Of a stretch of DNA of 13,620 nucleotides, positions 13,339 to 13,620 are shown piece after piece. A program made the translations under genes and the position numbers. How positions within the stretch are numbered: the stretch's first letter is position 1; every line of letters begins with the position of its first letter. Under the pieces are notes generated by a model that had not been told where the DNA came from, did no database searches, and was given only the letters and a program-made list of their open reading frames with translations. Origin of the DNA: Euryarchaeota archaeon UBA256 (GTDB taxonomy: Archaea > Thermoplasmatota > Poseidoniia > Poseidoniales > Poseidoniaceae); NCBI GenBank assembly GCA_002494645.1, contig DACE01000013.1:1-13620 (forward strand), written 5' to 3'.

Positions 13339-13620
13339 GTTCCACCCGAGCGTGAACTCGCTTGAGCACAACGAAGGCTGGGAGTGACCACCCCAGAACA
13401 GAGGCGAACCAGGCAACCATCGAGCCGATGACCATGCCGTAAGCAGGGAGGGACCACATTGCTATGTTAGCGTAGACGGCTACGCTCACACCACCCAACA
13501 TCATCGGACCCGCTGCACCTTGTGGGACGGTTGGGCCTTGAGCCAGCCAAAGAGCGACCATGCTGGTGAGGAAAATAGCAGGGAAAACACTGGCTAAACC
13601 AGCCAGCAAGGGAAAGCCCA
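13328..13620 (-). CDS. Polytopic membrane protein, C-terminal part (5' end outside window)
   Basis: The frame stays open to the last base of the window, so the true start is beyond it; a TTG at 13609 is only an internal codon. About 97 residues are visible, with three hydrophobic spans (about residues 5-27, 38-56 and 60-83 of the visible part) joined by short loops such as QGPTVPQGAAGPMML, and a short basic tail after LPAFVVLKR. Small-residue-rich helices (FPAIFLTSMVALWLAQG, GGVSVAVYANIAMWSLP) suggest a permease-like or GtrA/DUF3147-like bundle, but I cannot assign a family. It reads toward the MIP18-like gene, and the two coding regions overlap by 11 bases at their 3' ends. Confidence 0.7.
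   Translation of the reverse strand, partial: GFPLLAGLASVFPAIFLTSMVALWLAQGPTVPQGAAGPMMLGGVSVAVYANIAMWSLPAYGMVIGSMVAWFASVLGWSLPAFVVLKRVHARVELTG

Noticed and set aside
1..13620. CRISPR arrays, tRNA or rRNA genes, insertion sequences, attachment sites
   Set aside because: No regularly spaced repeats, cloverleaf-like segments, transposase genes or flanking direct repeats were seen by reading; almost all sequence is accounted for by coding regions.

Overview
The window looks like a chromosomal segment of an uncultured archaeon, most likely a marine euryarchaeon of the Marine Group II / Poseidoniales type within the broader Thermoplasmata. It carries archaeal-only informational genes: Pus10, ribosomal protein L21e, RNA polymerase subunit Rpo4/RpoF and a DUF655 protein next to KsgA. 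It also has a secreted protein with a PGF-CTERM-like tail, Shine-Dalgarno sites of the GGTGAT/GAGG type, and a complete bacterial-type exonuclease VII. Lineage is inferred from gene content and style, not from a marker tree. Gene density is high, no gap exceeds about 200 bases, and I see no tRNA, rRNA, CRISPR array, insertion sequence or prophage gene.

Layout. (1) 1-2331, plus: a 5'-truncated RND/MMPL-family membrane transporter. (2) 2393-5248, minus: a probable three-gene cell-envelope group made of a 65-aa membrane protein, a zinc-ribbon membrane protein and a large PhoX/DUF839-like secreted protein with a C-terminal anchor signal. (3) 5249-5449: a divergent intergenic region with a strong hairpin just before the ribosome binding site of the next gene. 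(4) 5450-9695, plus: a translation/transcription cluster of pus10 (tRNA pseudouridine synthase with an inserted SAP domain), rpl21e, rpoF, DUF655 and ksgA. A TATA-like element precedes rpl21e, and the last four genes are tightly packed. (5) 9785-11416, plus: an unassigned HhH-like/coiled-coil/zinc-ribbon protein, a plant-type [2Fe-2S] ferredoxin and a 57-aa membrane protein, separated by about 10 bases each. (6) 11552-13338, plus: xseA and xseB (exonuclease VII) followed by a small MIP18/DUF59-like protein. (7) 13328-13620, minus: the C-terminal part of a polytopic membrane protein that runs off the window and converges on the previous gene with an 11-base overlap.

How the genes fit together. 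Block 4 is RNA-centred: tRNA modification, a ribosomal protein, an RNA polymerase stalk subunit, a putative RNA-binding HhH protein and the 16S rRNA dimethyltransferase. The rpl21e-rpoF-DUF655-ksgA order is a familiar euryarchaeal arrangement. Blocks 5 and 6 mix Fe-S proteins with DNA-end processing. The most unusual points are the SAP domain inside the Pus10 catalytic region, the RGG-rich N-terminal extension of the DUF655 protein, the PhoX-like protein with EF-hand-like loop and archaeosortase-type tail, a conserved-looking but unassigned zinc-ribbon protein next to a ferredoxin, and a 57-aa gene that a 60-residue cut-off would miss. I did not find convincing evidence for a wholly new multi-gene system.
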